From the NCBI RefSeq assembly GCF_026745355.1, contig NC_079202.1:36841043-36905042 (forward strand): 64,000 nt of DNA. Direction: 5' to 3'. The translations under genes were made by a program, and so were the position numbers. This DNA is from Beta vulgaris subsp. vulgaris. Its lineage: Eukaryota > Streptophyta > Magnoliopsida > Caryophyllales > Amaranthaceae. The notes beneath the pieces were generated by a model, which worked only from the letters and a program-made list of their open reading frames with translations, was not told the DNA's origin and made no database searches. The first letter of the stretch is position 1; every line of letters starts with the position of its first letter. This document shows, piece by piece, positions 34,907 through 45,705 of the stretch.

Positions 34907-35098
34907 TGCACAAGGATCAACCTCAAAAGGTCATATCTCACAGCAGCACACTTAATATTTTTGGAAGATTCAAGTTATAGATGAAAATTTGACTCGATAG
35001 CTTTTCAAATCCTGGTCAAAAGCTTGATTCGACGAAAAATGAGTGAAATATAACCTTTTGAAAATGAGCTGGTTGGCTGATAAATGCGCGCAGCCACA
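34904..35098. repeat. Left arm of a ~200-bp inverted repeat
   Basis: Begins agtttgtgcac and includes aaaaggtcatatctca, gcacacttaatattt and gaaaatttgactcgatag. It is the diverged reverse complement of 40176-40384. Together with the GAGTAACC array outside it, this forms one large inverted structure enclosing about 5 kb. Confidence 0.92.
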
Positions 35099-35099
35099 C

Positions 35100-36049
35100 C
35101 TATCTTTATACTATAAGGGAAGAGGGGAACAATGGTGTCCCCATCTGAAATCATATTTTTACCCCTATTAAATAAATTTATTTTTTAATAAAAAACTTTA
35201 AACAACACTACCAAACAATTCAAAGTTCGGCACTATCAATGGAAATCAACAAAAAATTGACAAAATTATTTTAAAAAAGGAAATTCCCAAACCATTCAAA
35301 GTCATCACAATCAACATAAAACTGACAAAATAATTTAATAAAGAAAATTTACCAAAAATTTAAATGACACATATAAAACTTACATTATTACATATGATTA
35401 TACATTGATCAGAAATATACATAAAACAAAATTAGAATAGTTATGAAATACATTATCGATAATAATGTAGTATGTAAAATCTTGATGATGATTTATAATT
35501 TATTTAGAAACTTATATATTTTCTATCAATAAAATAAAACTCTTTATCTAAAGGAACATTATCGAACCATCTTATAGTTTCAACTCCAACTATATGTTAA
35601 AAACAACAGAATGCATTATATGTGCTTCATTGATTTCAAATTATTTACTCATAAAATAGCACAATCAAGAAGAACTTAAATGATTGAAATGCTATAGGAA
35701 ATTACCTGGGAAATAAAAAAAATTAAAGGGTTTAATGCGAAAGAATAATCAACAAAAAAATTTATTAAAGCGCGTATAAATTGCTAGTATTTATAAGTAG
35801 TATCCAGCCGTACGCAAAATGCTTGAATAATTGTGTTTAAAGAAATAGGTTAGCTAAAAAGACACAAAGAAAGTATGATATTTTGTGGGTGTGATTAGTG
35901 ATGCATGTGTTTACCCCTTTATTAGTAGGACTCGATAGTTTATAATTAAGGGATGATATAACCTAATTGCCCAAGTATTATCGAGTCTGAGCCACGTTGT
36001 CACGTAGGAAAATAAACAGAATGCACGTTCCCGAAGGTGTTGGAATTTT
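35100..36049. other. AT-rich stretch without genes
   Basis: A/T-rich DNA with poly-A runs; only short chance frames. Nothing recognised. Confidence 0.4.
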
Positions 36050-36057
36050 CTAGTAGG

Positions 36058-36953
36058 CAGGCCCGGCTAAGGCCCTGTGCAGGGTGAGCAACTGCACAGG
36101 GCCCCAAAATACAAGGGCCCAATCACTTACGTTGTCTGCCCAAAGTAAAAAAAAAAAAATCCAACTCACGAGTTCTGGCAAACCAATCTCACGCTTTTCT
36201 CTTTCAATTTCCCAAACCCCATTAATGGTACCTATGTCGTTCCTTATTCCCAAAATAATTAAATCTTCTCCATTACAATTCTCAAAAAAATAAAAATTAC
36301 AAAGATCGATTCTTTTCTGGTTTACCCATTTAACAAAGAAAACAAGTAATAAAACAACTATAGATGTACATATGAACCAGAATCGAACGAGAATGAAAGC
36401 AAATTAAAGAAAATCATGTTGGAAAGTCGTGAAAGAGTAATTAAAGAAATGAGGAGAGACAGATAAGGGTTTTGATGAGATAAGATAAGTGAAGTTGGAG
36501 CAAATTGAAGAACAAAAAACTTACAGAGGAAGGAGATTAATTATATGGTGGTCGTCTTTTTTTGTTGGGACATTTCTCACACACACAGAGAAAGATGCAA
36601 GGGGGGATGAAAATGGTGGGCGGCAGTGGCATTTGACAGAGAATGGATAGTTCATATAAATTATAATCATTCTTTTGAAGGTAACTTCTAACTTGTGAAA
36701 ATTTTGTTATTCAGTTGTTTTTTTTTATAATCAGAAATTTTGGTCAATTTTATTACTATTTTCTAATATTTTTTTTGCCATGTGAATTGTTCAATTGTCA
36801 AATTTCGATTTTTATTTATTAATTGGACAATATTTGGTGATTCATGCTTTAAATTTTAGTTTCTCTAATTCATGCTCGTTTAAAATTTGTTACCATTTGA
36901 GGTTTCATAATTTTATTTAGCACAGGGCCCCTAAATTGAACAAGACGGCCCTG
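36058..36953. mobile_element. Non-autonomous hAT element, 0.9 kb, 8-bp TSD
   Basis: Flanked by ctagtagg at 36050-36057 and 36954-36961, a perfect 8-bp duplication. The left end caggcccggctaagg and the right end, reverse-complemented, cagggccgtcttg are imperfect TIRs, each followed inward by a gcacagggcccc-type motif. No transposase frame is present; the two short frames near 36084-36293 overlap on opposite strands and look like chance. Confidence 0.92.
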
Positions 36954-36961
36954 CTAGTAGG

Positions 36962-37365
36962 TCGTTTGTAGAAATCAAGCAAAGAAACGACGTGTTTGCA
37001 ACTTGGCATGAACAACTTGCAGTCTATCAAGTCAAAACGAATCTGCTAGAAACAAACGACAAAGAAATTAAAGAATCAACCTACTTTACATGATGTTGGC
37101 TGGGTCAAAACTCAGAAACTTGACCTACACCAAATGGGAATTATAAGGTCAAACAAAGAAAAGAAAAGAAAAGAAACGAAAATTAGATGAAGCAAACTTT
37201 CAAAGGCTATGCAACCATCACGTAGTTCATGTATTTTATCAACTATTATTATTGAATTGTGTGAAGAAAGATTGTAAGACGATATGTGTATTCTATGTCA
37301 TGACATGAGTACATATAACACTGCATTTCTCCTTTTAATGATCTATAAATTTATGCAAAAGATTT
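36962..37365. other. Spacer with a short AAAAG microsatellite
   Basis: Contains a run of aaaga units near 37157-37180 and no gene. Confidence 0.5.
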
Positions 37366-37539
37366 TACTCCCTCCTTTTCTTTTTAATTGCTACACTGTA
37401 TTATGTACAACACTTTAGGTAATATCACTTTTTAATTTTTAAAAGAGTACTTTTAAACCCATTTAATATAAAATAATGAGAAAAAGCAAAAAAATTTAGT
37501 ACTTTTTGGTTGAAAAAGAGAAAAACTAATATAATAATA

Positions 37540-37993
37540 CTCCCTCTGTCCCATAATATAGTGTTTGATTCTATTTTTTTCACAAGACTTAAGGTAAATA
37601 GAATCTAAGAGGAAAGTAAAGACTTTTTTATTTATTTTAAATAAATGTTGTATGAAAAGAAGGTGATTTTAGGATAGAAAATGGAAAAAAAATTGATGAA
37701 AGATCATTAAATGTAGCCCTTGGGTGGACTTTTTTATTTATTTTAAATAAATGTTGTATGAAAAGAAGGTGATTTTAGGATAGAAAATGGAAAAAAATTG
37801 ATGAAAGATCATTAAATGTAGCCCTTGGGTGGAATAAACAAAGAAAAAAAACTAATTCAAGAATCAAATAAATGATGATGGCACGATTTTTCTAGGCAAA
37901 TCACAAAAAACTATGGAATAAAATATAGAAACAATCACTATGTTTTAGGACATACAAAATGAAAATGAAGCACTGTATTATGGGACGGATTGA
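37540..37993. mobile_element. Inner Stowaway MITE
   Basis: Ends ctccctctgtcccataata and, reverse-complemented, ctcaatccgtcccataata form the TIR. TA flanks at 37538-37539 and 37994-37995. It is inserted into the outer Stowaway. Its centre contains a recent tandem duplication of 106 bases. Confidence 0.92.
37622..37832. repeat. 106/105-bp near-perfect tandem duplication in the MITE
   Basis: Unit 1 is 37622-37727 and unit 2 is 37728-37832. By eye they differ only by the loss of one A in an A run. The unit begins acttttttatttatttt and ends cccttgggtgg. The near identity contrasts with the diverged ends of the MITE and indicates a late event. Confidence 0.93.
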
Positions 37994-38299
37994 GTATTAC
38001 TTTGTGGTGGGCCAAATATCCTAAATAAGAAAATTTTAAACAATATAGCAATTAAAAAGAAACAACCATTCAAGAAAACTGTAGCAATTAAAAAGAAATC
38101 GCGAGAGTAAATCTCAAGCCACTTGATTAAAATTGGAAAACAAGCAATGAACTAGCATGAACTCATTCAACACCAAAGTAATATCGTGTCTTATTTGGCC
38201 TAATTACAAATTAGATATAAGGGTTTCATTGGATTTTCCAACATGTCTATGATAACACAACTTTAACTACACACAAGACACAACATGTTTTGGTGCTTG

Positions 38300-39299
38300 G
38301 GGCATGATAGAATTTGCGAAACTGCAACTTGGCTTGCTCACAATCTATCGGGAACGCCACCTTTCGATGGATTTGGAAACTAGATATTTCGCCTAAGCCG
38401 CAAATTTTTGTCTAGCAAATTTCTCATAATAGTTTGGCTGACAGAGCAACGATTTTCAATAGAAAAATCATTCCATTAGACAATTGTCCTCGATGTAATG
38501 ATGGCCCTGAAACTATTGATAATCTATTTTGCAATTGTACGCACTCAATTAGTTTCTGGCGGCTGTGGGAAGTTTCTGATTGGTGTCCACCACCTGCTTC
38601 CTTCCCCTCTCTCATGCAATTCTTACAAGAATTAATAAGGGAAAGAATCATTACCCAAATTCATTTTTTCATCTCCAAGTTGATATTTGTCTTGCTACTG
38701 GATCTCCTGATACATGAGCACCACCCCATCCCTTTACCTTTGTTCCCGAGCTACTCTTGTGGCTTGTGATCCTCCTCCTCCAGCAACATTCAAACTCAAC
38801 TTTGATAGGTCGGTTCGTAGTTCAACGGCAGTAGGTGGTGCTATAATCCATAATCATGAAGGTCATCTCCTCTAAGCAAAAGCTTCTAACCTTGGCCACA
38901 CATCGGTCCACATTGTTGAGACTTCAGCAGTTCACAAAGGCCTCAATCTAGCTTTACACATGGGTATACGTGATATCAATATAGAAGGCGACAACCTACT
39001 TGTTTTTAATGCAGTCAAAAGTATTTGGTCGATTTCATGGAAAATAGCTTCCATTATCGATGATTGTAAGATCATGCTCTCTTAATTTGCTATGTTTCAA
39101 ATCAGACTTGTCTTCAGAGAAACCAATAGAACTGTTGATTGGATAGCCGATGTTGGCACTTAGTTAGTTCTAGACTTGACATTTCAGTTTGTAATATATC
39201 TTTCCTTTCTTCAATCCTTGTGTTTGACGCATCAGATATTCTCCTCGAGAGAAGGGTAGCCTAATGTTCTTTATCTTACCTTATTAAAAAAAAAATATT
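38300..39299 (+). pseudogene. LINE-derived zf-RVT and RNase H relic
   Basis: A frame with WIWKLDISPKPQIF and LADRATIFNRKIIP precedes a zf-RVT finger (CPRCNDGPETIDNLFCNC, about 38490-38540). Further on, in another frame, lies an RNase H-like (RVT_3) domain: STAVGGAIIHNHEGHLL, VETSAVHKGLNLALHMG and IEGDNLLVFNAVKS (about 38815-39030). This order is found at the C-terminus of some plant LINE ORF2 proteins. Stops and frameshifts are frequent. An A run at about 39290-39299 may be the poly(A) tail of a 5'-truncated insertion. Confidence 0.78.
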
Positions 39300-39712
39300 T
39301 AGTATGTATTGTATTTTCGAAAAAGATGAAGAAAAGTTCACAAAAATCTAGAAAATTCACAAAAAATCAAGGATACTTTAGAAAAAATAATTAAAATTCA
39401 TAAAATCTAAGGCAATTCAGAAAGTTAAGAAAAGTTAAAAAAAAATTCAGAGAATTTCAAAAAACTTTATCACATGAGAAAAATTAAGATAAATTTAAAT
39501 ATAATATGTTGAAAACAACATATACTAGACATACAATTGAAAAGAGTATCGAGTTCAACCAAAAAGGCACCACTTATTTGGCATGTGGTGGTACGTATAT
39601 GGTTTTTTTGTTTTGACATTAATCATACGACTATGCTTACATAATCATACTTTGTATTCTAGGTTATTAAGCAATTTTCAGCAATTAACAGGAGGCTTAT
39701 GTTGATATCTAT
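39300..39712. other. AT-rich spacer with short AAAATTCA-like repeats
   Basis: The segment 39330-39480 has several aaaaattca/gaaaattca-type repeats. No gene. Confidence 0.4.
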
Positions 39713-39713
39713 A

Positions 39714-39930
39714 CTTTCTCCGTTTTTTTAGATGTTACACTTTTCAAATCACGGACTCTTAGGTAATTTTTGGAGTGGAGAGAGATAGAGAGAATGAAAA
39801 ACAAAAGGGTCCCATGTGAACATGTGATAGGAGAGAGATAGAGAGAAATTATTACCCAAAATAAAAGTGTAACATTTAATTTAAAATTTCCTAAAATAGA
39901 AAGTGTAACATCTAAAAAAAACGGAGGAAG
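39714..39930. mobile_element. Stowaway MITE
   Basis: Ends ctttctccgttttttta and, reverse-complemented, cttcctccgttttttttag extend as an inverted gatgttacactttt stretch. TA flanks at 39712-39713 and 39931-39932. 217 bases. Confidence 0.93.
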
Positions 39931-40175
39931 TATATAGATTTTGCGATAGATTCAAAACAAAAATTAATATGAATGTCTAAACAACTAAAGATAGAGAAAG
40001 CTTTGGGAGTTACGGGCTTATAACAAACTCAAAACTTTGATTATATTTCAGAACTATAAAGAATGCTAGGTTAATCTCCAAATCAAGCCTTATAATAATG
40101 AAACACGTACTTGAATTTGTTAATTGTTGATTTATTCATTATTCTATGGTTATTTTGACTATTAAAACTCAAGCA

Positions 40176-40384
40176 ATGCGTCTTGCGTGTGGCCGCGTGG
40201 GCGACACCCTGTCATTCCATCACCTCATTTTCAAATGGTCATATTTCACTCGCTTCTCACCGGAATCAATCTTTTGCCCAGGCGTTAGAAAACTATCGAG
40301 CCAAATTTTCATTTTCAACTTGAATCCTTCCAAAATATTAAGTGTGCTATGAGATATGACCTTTTGAAGTTTACCCTTATGCAC
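40176..40384. repeat. Right arm of the ~200-bp inverted repeat
   Basis: Reverse complement of 34904-35098 with scattered substitutions and small indels (shared gagatatgacctttt, attaagtgtgc and ctatcgagccaaattttc blocks). The inner boundary lies near the gtgtggccgcg string. Confidence 0.9.
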
Positions 40385-41095
40385 AAACCCTTATGAATAA
40401 ATGGAGTTACTCTTATGAACAAATGAAGTTACTCTTATGACCAAATGGAGTTACTTATATGAGTATGTGGTTACTTTTAACAATAAAAGAGTATCACTCC
40501 TATAAAAAAGAATGTGGTTACTCTTATAAGCAAAATGGGATTACCTATGTGAACAAATAGTTACTCATATGATTAAATGAGTTTGCTATTATGCATATAG
40601 GGTTACTCCTTATGAACAAATGATGTTACTCTTATTAATAAGTGTGGGTTACTTGTATGAATAATTGGGGTTACTGATACGAATAAAATGGGGTTACTTA
40701 TGTGAACAAAATGAGGTTACTCATATGATTAAATGGGGTTACCAGTATGAATAAATAGGGTTACTCTTTATAAACGAACGGGGTTACTAGCTCGTATTAA
40801 TAAATAGGGGGTTACTTGTGTGAACAATTGGGGTTACTCGTATGATTAAATGAGGTTACTCGTATAAATAAATGTGGTTACCAGTATGATTAAACAAGGT
40901 TACTCATAAGATTAAACAAAGTTACTCATAAGAATAAATTAGGTTACTCATAGTATTAAACGAGGTTAATCCAATAATATTTTAAGGTTACTCATATAAT
41001 ATTTTAAGGTTGCTCATATGAACAAATGAGATTACTAGTATGATATGGTATGAATAAATAAGGTTACTGAAATGAACAAAGGATGTTACTCAGAT
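40385..41095. repeat. Right array of GGTTACTC repeats, inverted to the left array
   Basis: About thirty imperfect units of the form ggttactcatatgattaaatg, the reverse complement of the motif at 33390-34906. It is shorter than the left array. Confidence 0.9.
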
Positions 41096-41515
41096 GAAAT
41101 CCCCAAATCGAAGCAAAAGTTAAACTAACTTCTGTTTAAAATCCGCAAATTAACTTATCCAATTTAATCTTCAAACTCTTTTCCCCTCAATAAAAGAATA
41201 ATTTATAAAGAGGAAAGAGAGAACACAAGATAGATATTAAATGCAAGAGTTTTTCAAAGATTGAAAAGAAAGAGAAGAAGAAGAGAGAGAACGAGTGAAG
41301 CTTCCTTCGATTCAGAGAAGAGAAAATAGAAGAAATGAATTGAGGAGAGAGAAAATGTTAAAGAGTCTTGAAGAGGTCTAGGAGAAGTAACGTCGTCGGT
41401 TTCAACCATGAGAATCACTCGGATAAGAAGGGCTAATTTCCACCTGAGCATATATATGGGCCGGCCACACGCGAAAATTCTGGTGTGGTCGGCCGTATAT
41501 AAGAATTTGTGAAAC
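41096..41515. other. CT/GA-rich stretch ending in a GC-rich hairpin
   Basis: A purine-rich tract (41255-41350) is followed at 41459-41494 by an imperfect hairpin: ggccggccacac and gtgtggtcggcc pair at 11 of 12 positions around a 12-base loop. The sequence just beyond (tatataagaatttgtg) resembles, inverted, 27164-27186. Possibly the end of a large transposon; not proven. Confidence 0.55.
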
Positions 41516-41579
41516 TCAAGAGATTAAAAAAATGCTTAGAATAAAAATGAAATAGTTGAAAGAAAAGATAAACAATAAA

Positions 41580-42560
41580 AAAAGGGGTTGTACATTGGGT
41601 CAAAATATGTTGGGTCAAATCGAAAAAAGAATTAAATTAGGCGGGCCGACAATGGATTAGGTTGGTAATGAACGGGAGTCAACAACTGGTCGGATTGTTA
41701 ATGTTCTGAGTCAATATCAAGTCGGGTCTAAATGGATTTCAGTCAGGTCTAACAGATTTTGGGTTGACTTTGGATATGTTAAAATCAAGGTGTGGGTCTT
41801 AGATTATCGTGTCTAACTTGATTCATTTAAGTCCGAATAGGCATAAATCGATTCAGATTATGATATTTTTGTGTTTAACTAGTCATGAGTTAACTTCAGT
41901 TGAAATTGATACGGTTTGATACCTTACTCTCTCAGATCGAAACAAGCTAGGTGTAGATCAAGCTCAGATTCACCCGTAATCATGTCTTTTTTTAATACAT
42001 CTATGCTCTAATTATATGTAGGAATTGTTTTCTATTCGACTCAAAAAGTCTCATAACACTATTGATACGTTTTTTCCCCTTATACACATGTGAGGTGCCA
42101 AAAATTGAACCCGTACTCGACCCGGGCCCAACTTATTCCAAGTTAGAGTGGAAGGTTGAAAAGGTCGAACCTTTCCGACCCAGTGTCTACAGTGCCTAAT
42201 TGTACCCATGAGCATGGAATCCCAAACCAATCTGGACCGACCCAAGTTGTACCTGTACCCAGTTGGGCCTGTGAAATATGTTTCCGTCCCAACCTGTTTC
42301 CGACCCAGAACTAACCCGCATTCAATTTCACCCGCAAATGGCCTAGTTAAAGCCAACCAATTTCTACACAACACAGTCACTATCTGACCAACTTATTACC
42401 CGACTCAGATACTACATGACTCAATTAGATTCGGACTCATATATATAATACCCGATCGGAATCTAAACTGGCTCAAGGAAAACAAAACCAAAACCATTCC
42501 GATCCAAAGCCACCCGACCCAACCATCATGATTTATGACTTTAGGTTTGCTAACCCGGAT
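41580..42560. repeat. Degenerate GGGTC / GACCC-rich region
   Basis: The first half is rich in gggtc (tgggtcaaa, cgggtct). From about 42110 the second half is rich in cccga/gaccc (cgacccgggcccaac, ccgacccagt, ccgacccaagt). It is a fold-back-like compositional pattern of short, diverged units. The minus frame at 42051-42380 runs through the repeats and is not a credible gene. Confidence 0.55.
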
Positions 42561-43740
42561 TACATTGAGAAATTCTTAATCTTTTGAATATTTACTAAAA
42601 AAATGAACAACAAAATAGTAACTAATAGGAAAAAATACTAAAACTTTGCACTGAGTTTTAGATCTTTGATCAAACAGAGAAGTGAATATTAACTAAAAAT
42701 CTTATATTCATAAACTTGAATAGTTGATTAACTTAAATGTTAACAAAGTATAAATTTTTTTATTGTTTAACCACTATAACATATAAATACTAAAACTTAA
42801 CTACAAAATATAAAGTATTCACCTCACAAAGAAGTGTATAAAGTACAAAGTAAGATTATTTAAAATATAAGTATGATAAATCATTTACATTTATCTATTT
42901 TTAACAATACTAATCCAATCTAATAAGTGTCTTCAACCGTCATGTCAGTGGAGCTTCAAATGAATGCAAATGTAGCCTCTCCAATTTCTCAAAAATAAGA
43001 ATGGATATAAAATTAGAATTAGTAACAAAAATTTCACATCTGAAAATTGGAAAAATTCATAAGAAAAAGCTCAGCTATTCTCCATTTACTTTTATATGTT
43101 CCAATTATTAGTTATTCCCTGTAGGTCTCATGTTTACTATTTTGTGATTTATATAGGTATTGATTTACTTATAACCTGTTGAGTAGGTAAAAAAAAAAAA
43201 TCAATGTGGGACCCAACTCTTTACGAATCTTTTCTCCAGTTGCTGATTTAATACTTTGTAGGTTAATTATTAGTGTAGTTAAATAGGTGGTTTTTTCGAC
43301 TTCTCCAAAACGAAGCCTCCATTATCTTCTTCCTCTCTGCTGCTACCATTGACAAAGATGTGGAAGTTTCATTTTGTTTTTTTGCATTCATTAAAGTGGA
43401 GACGATTGTTTACAAGGGAAGTTGAAGAGATTTCTTTCAAGGATATTCTCTCCAATAAGAAGTAAGAAGTTTCCTATGCTCATTTCCCCCTCGCCAAACA
43501 ATGAATTTTTTTTTTTTAAAAGTTAAATAAGTATCTATTTAACTTTGCAGTGAACTTTAGGTCTGTTATAATTGAAATGTGAAACTGAATATTAGGTTTT
43601 TTGGATGATTGTTGTCTACTCATTTCTCACTCCCTAAATGATGAATTTAATTTTAATTGAATTGTTGCTTTGGTTTGCCCTTGTTATGTGTATGTTGTAG
43701 TCCGTGGATAGCGTTTGTTTGTGTTTTTTGTATGGTGGGT
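42561..43740. other. AT-rich stretch
   Basis: No long frames. A poly-A run at 43188-43200 and CT-rich sequence at 43310-43345 precede the MULE relic and may be its leader. Confidence 0.4.
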
Positions 43741-43755
43741 TATCTAAGGAGAATG

Positions 43756-44160
43756 GAGGGAAGTTCGACTACATTAGTGGGGCTGGTAAGATATTTGCAG
43801 TGGATTCTGATGAATTATGTTGGTGGTATTTAGAGGAAATTGCTAATAAATATGGTAATTATAGACAATGAATAAGGTTTACAACTTAATTCCTAGAAAA
43901 ACTTTATCTGATGGGTTGAAGATGGTTTACAATGACTCTGGGGTGCTTGAAATGGATGCAAATATGATGAAGACAAAGTGTATTGATCTGTATGTATTAC
44001 ATGGAGTAAATAAGCCTATAGTTTTAGATGGAATCTCCCAAACTCTCCCACACATCCATATAGACAAAGCAGGGTTAATAACACAACCGAAAAGGATGAA
44101 ACCCACCCAAAGTAGCAAATGCAAGAAAAAGGACCCCACCCAAAAAGTTGACCCCAGTTA
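43756..44160 (+). pseudogene. MuDR-type N-terminal PB1-like domain, relic
   Basis: One frame reads GGKFDYISGAGKIFAVDSDE and CWWYLEEIANKYG. After a stop it continues in another frame as NKVYNLIPRKTLSDGLKMVY, DSGVLEMDANMMKTK and IDLYVLHGVNKPIV. This layout (y-GG.f..-y-GG then D.dv..M) matches the PB1-like domain found at the N-terminus of many plant MULE transposases. At least one frame change breaks it. The catalytic MULE core and SWIM zinc finger are absent. Confidence 0.65.
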
Positions 44161-45063
44161 GGTCAAGTTAAAGGTTGAAGGAATGCCAACTTATTTTCCC
44201 TAGACTTACCTCCCCCATATAACCCTAGCTTCTCCACACCTCGCATTAACATTCCAGCTGCTGATCACTCCTTCCAACCTTCCAAAATAGGTCACCTCTC
44301 CCAACCTTCCACAACTGATCACCCCTCCCAACCTTCCACAACGGATCAACCGTCCAACCCACTATTGACAAACCACCAACATAGAAATGCAAAAAACCCT
44401 CCTTTCCCACTGTCGATAAACCATACACACTGAAGAGAAAGAGAACCAAATCCTCCCATCCCGCAGTTGACAAACCAGATACATAGTACAACATCACAGC
44501 TAGAAAGAAACCCTCTGATCCCACCGTTGACAAACTAGTATACGGAATAACAACAAAACAACAAAAAAGCCCTCCTATACCACTGCTAACAAACCAGAAA
44601 TAGAGAACAACAACACAATAACAAAGAACCACTTCAACCAAAAAACCCTTAGTGAAAGTAGAAAAGCAAGGCAAACACCTCCTCAACCTGATGAGCCCTA
44701 TATATATGACCAAGAGAGACCTTCCCTCATAATTATTACTAGTGGTATGACTGTAGGCTAGAGAGCCACTTACTTTCAGTGAATTACTAGGTTCATAGAA
44801 CATTTCCTAATAAGGTCATTGTATCCAATGCACCTCTAGATACTCCATTAAAGAGATGCAAGTCAACAACTACAGAATTCAGCACAATAGTGACAACAAC
44901 ACCACAAAATGATGACTTCACAACCACTGCACAACCAAGTAGAACAGGAAGAAATGGAAGGGTTATCAAGAGAGATAGTAGAAAAGGAACACCATATATA
45001 AAGGAACACAATGCTTGGACTGATACTGGAAGGGGTGAGATTGGTGCTAGAAAGGGTGGATAT
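44161..45063 (+). pseudogene. Low-complexity remains downstream of the MULE domain
   Basis: At 44260-44600 there are degenerate repeats of ccaaccttccacaac and gttgacaaacca type, which read Pro/Ser/Asn-rich peptides. At 44850-45060 a frame reads TTTPQNDDFTTTAQPSRTGR and KRDSRKGTPY, which resembles the basic tail of MULE transposases; this is inference. If so, the relic is a MULE with its centre deleted. A 185-codon minus frame (44803-44246) is hydrophobic but antisense to the repeats and probably chance. Confidence 0.4.
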
Positions 45064-45705
45064 AGTAATACCCCGACATTTCTCTATTTTCAAAAATAAC
45101 TTCTTAATATAAAACTTAGAGAATTATCAAAGCATTATTGCCTGTGTGATAACATATCGGCTTATTCAGAATTTTACAATAGGTATAAAACTTTGAATTT
45201 TAATAACTTAGTCAACCATAAGTCAACTCCAAAACCAAAACAAAAGTCAAACCAACATAAAGTAAACTATTCCAACCATAATTAAAATCAAACATTAAAA
45301 GTATAAAGTTAAACACAAGCTCTCCACGAAACCCAAACCTATGATGCATCATATTCATACCTGGAATGATCGATGCTTTAATGATCCTAAGAGACTGCTC
45401 ACTAAATAGGTCATCACAGGATCAATAAGGCACAACCATGATCGACATACACAAAAGAATGTAATCAACAAAGTTGAGTACTACATAATAAATAAATAAA
45501 TATAAACCTAACATGATACTAGTAAGCATTAAAGCAGAGATAAATAATAATATAAAAACATAACAGTCTGACTAAACTGAACTTGACTCCACAACTAATA
45601 CGTTAATTAAATTTAGATTTAATAGGCAATGGAAAGACTTGTCCAAACCAAACCAATCTTCAATTAGAAGACGAAGTACGGACGCGACTCCGTACTATTA
45701 AGGGT
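45064..45705 (-). mobile_element. LTR fragment related to the LTR at 57630
   Basis: Begins gtaataccccgac, the reverse complement of an LTR end of the ggggtgttaca type. Bases 45120-45190 and 45410-45550 are the diverged reverse complement of 63410-63480 and 63040-63180. The similarity stops near 45705 after the gaagtacggacgcgactccg stretch, so only the 3' part of one LTR remains, on the minus strand. Confidence 0.82.

Larger units (their letters stand above)
37368..38107. mobile_element. Outer Stowaway MITE of a nested pair
   Basis: Ends ctccctccttttcttttt and, reverse-complemented, ctctcgcgatttctttttaa share an inverted tctttttaattgctaca stretch. TA flanks (37366-37367 and 38108-38109). A second Stowaway is inserted within it at 37540-37993. 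Confidence 0.85.

Noticed and set aside
42051..42380. 109-codon minus-strand frame
   Set aside because: Generated by the GACCC-rich repeat region.
44246..44803. 185-codon hydrophobic minus-strand frame
   Set aside because: It reads through degenerate repeats downstream of the MULE domain. Its repeated Trp-Lys-Val-Gly-Arg pattern is what those repeats give in that frame.
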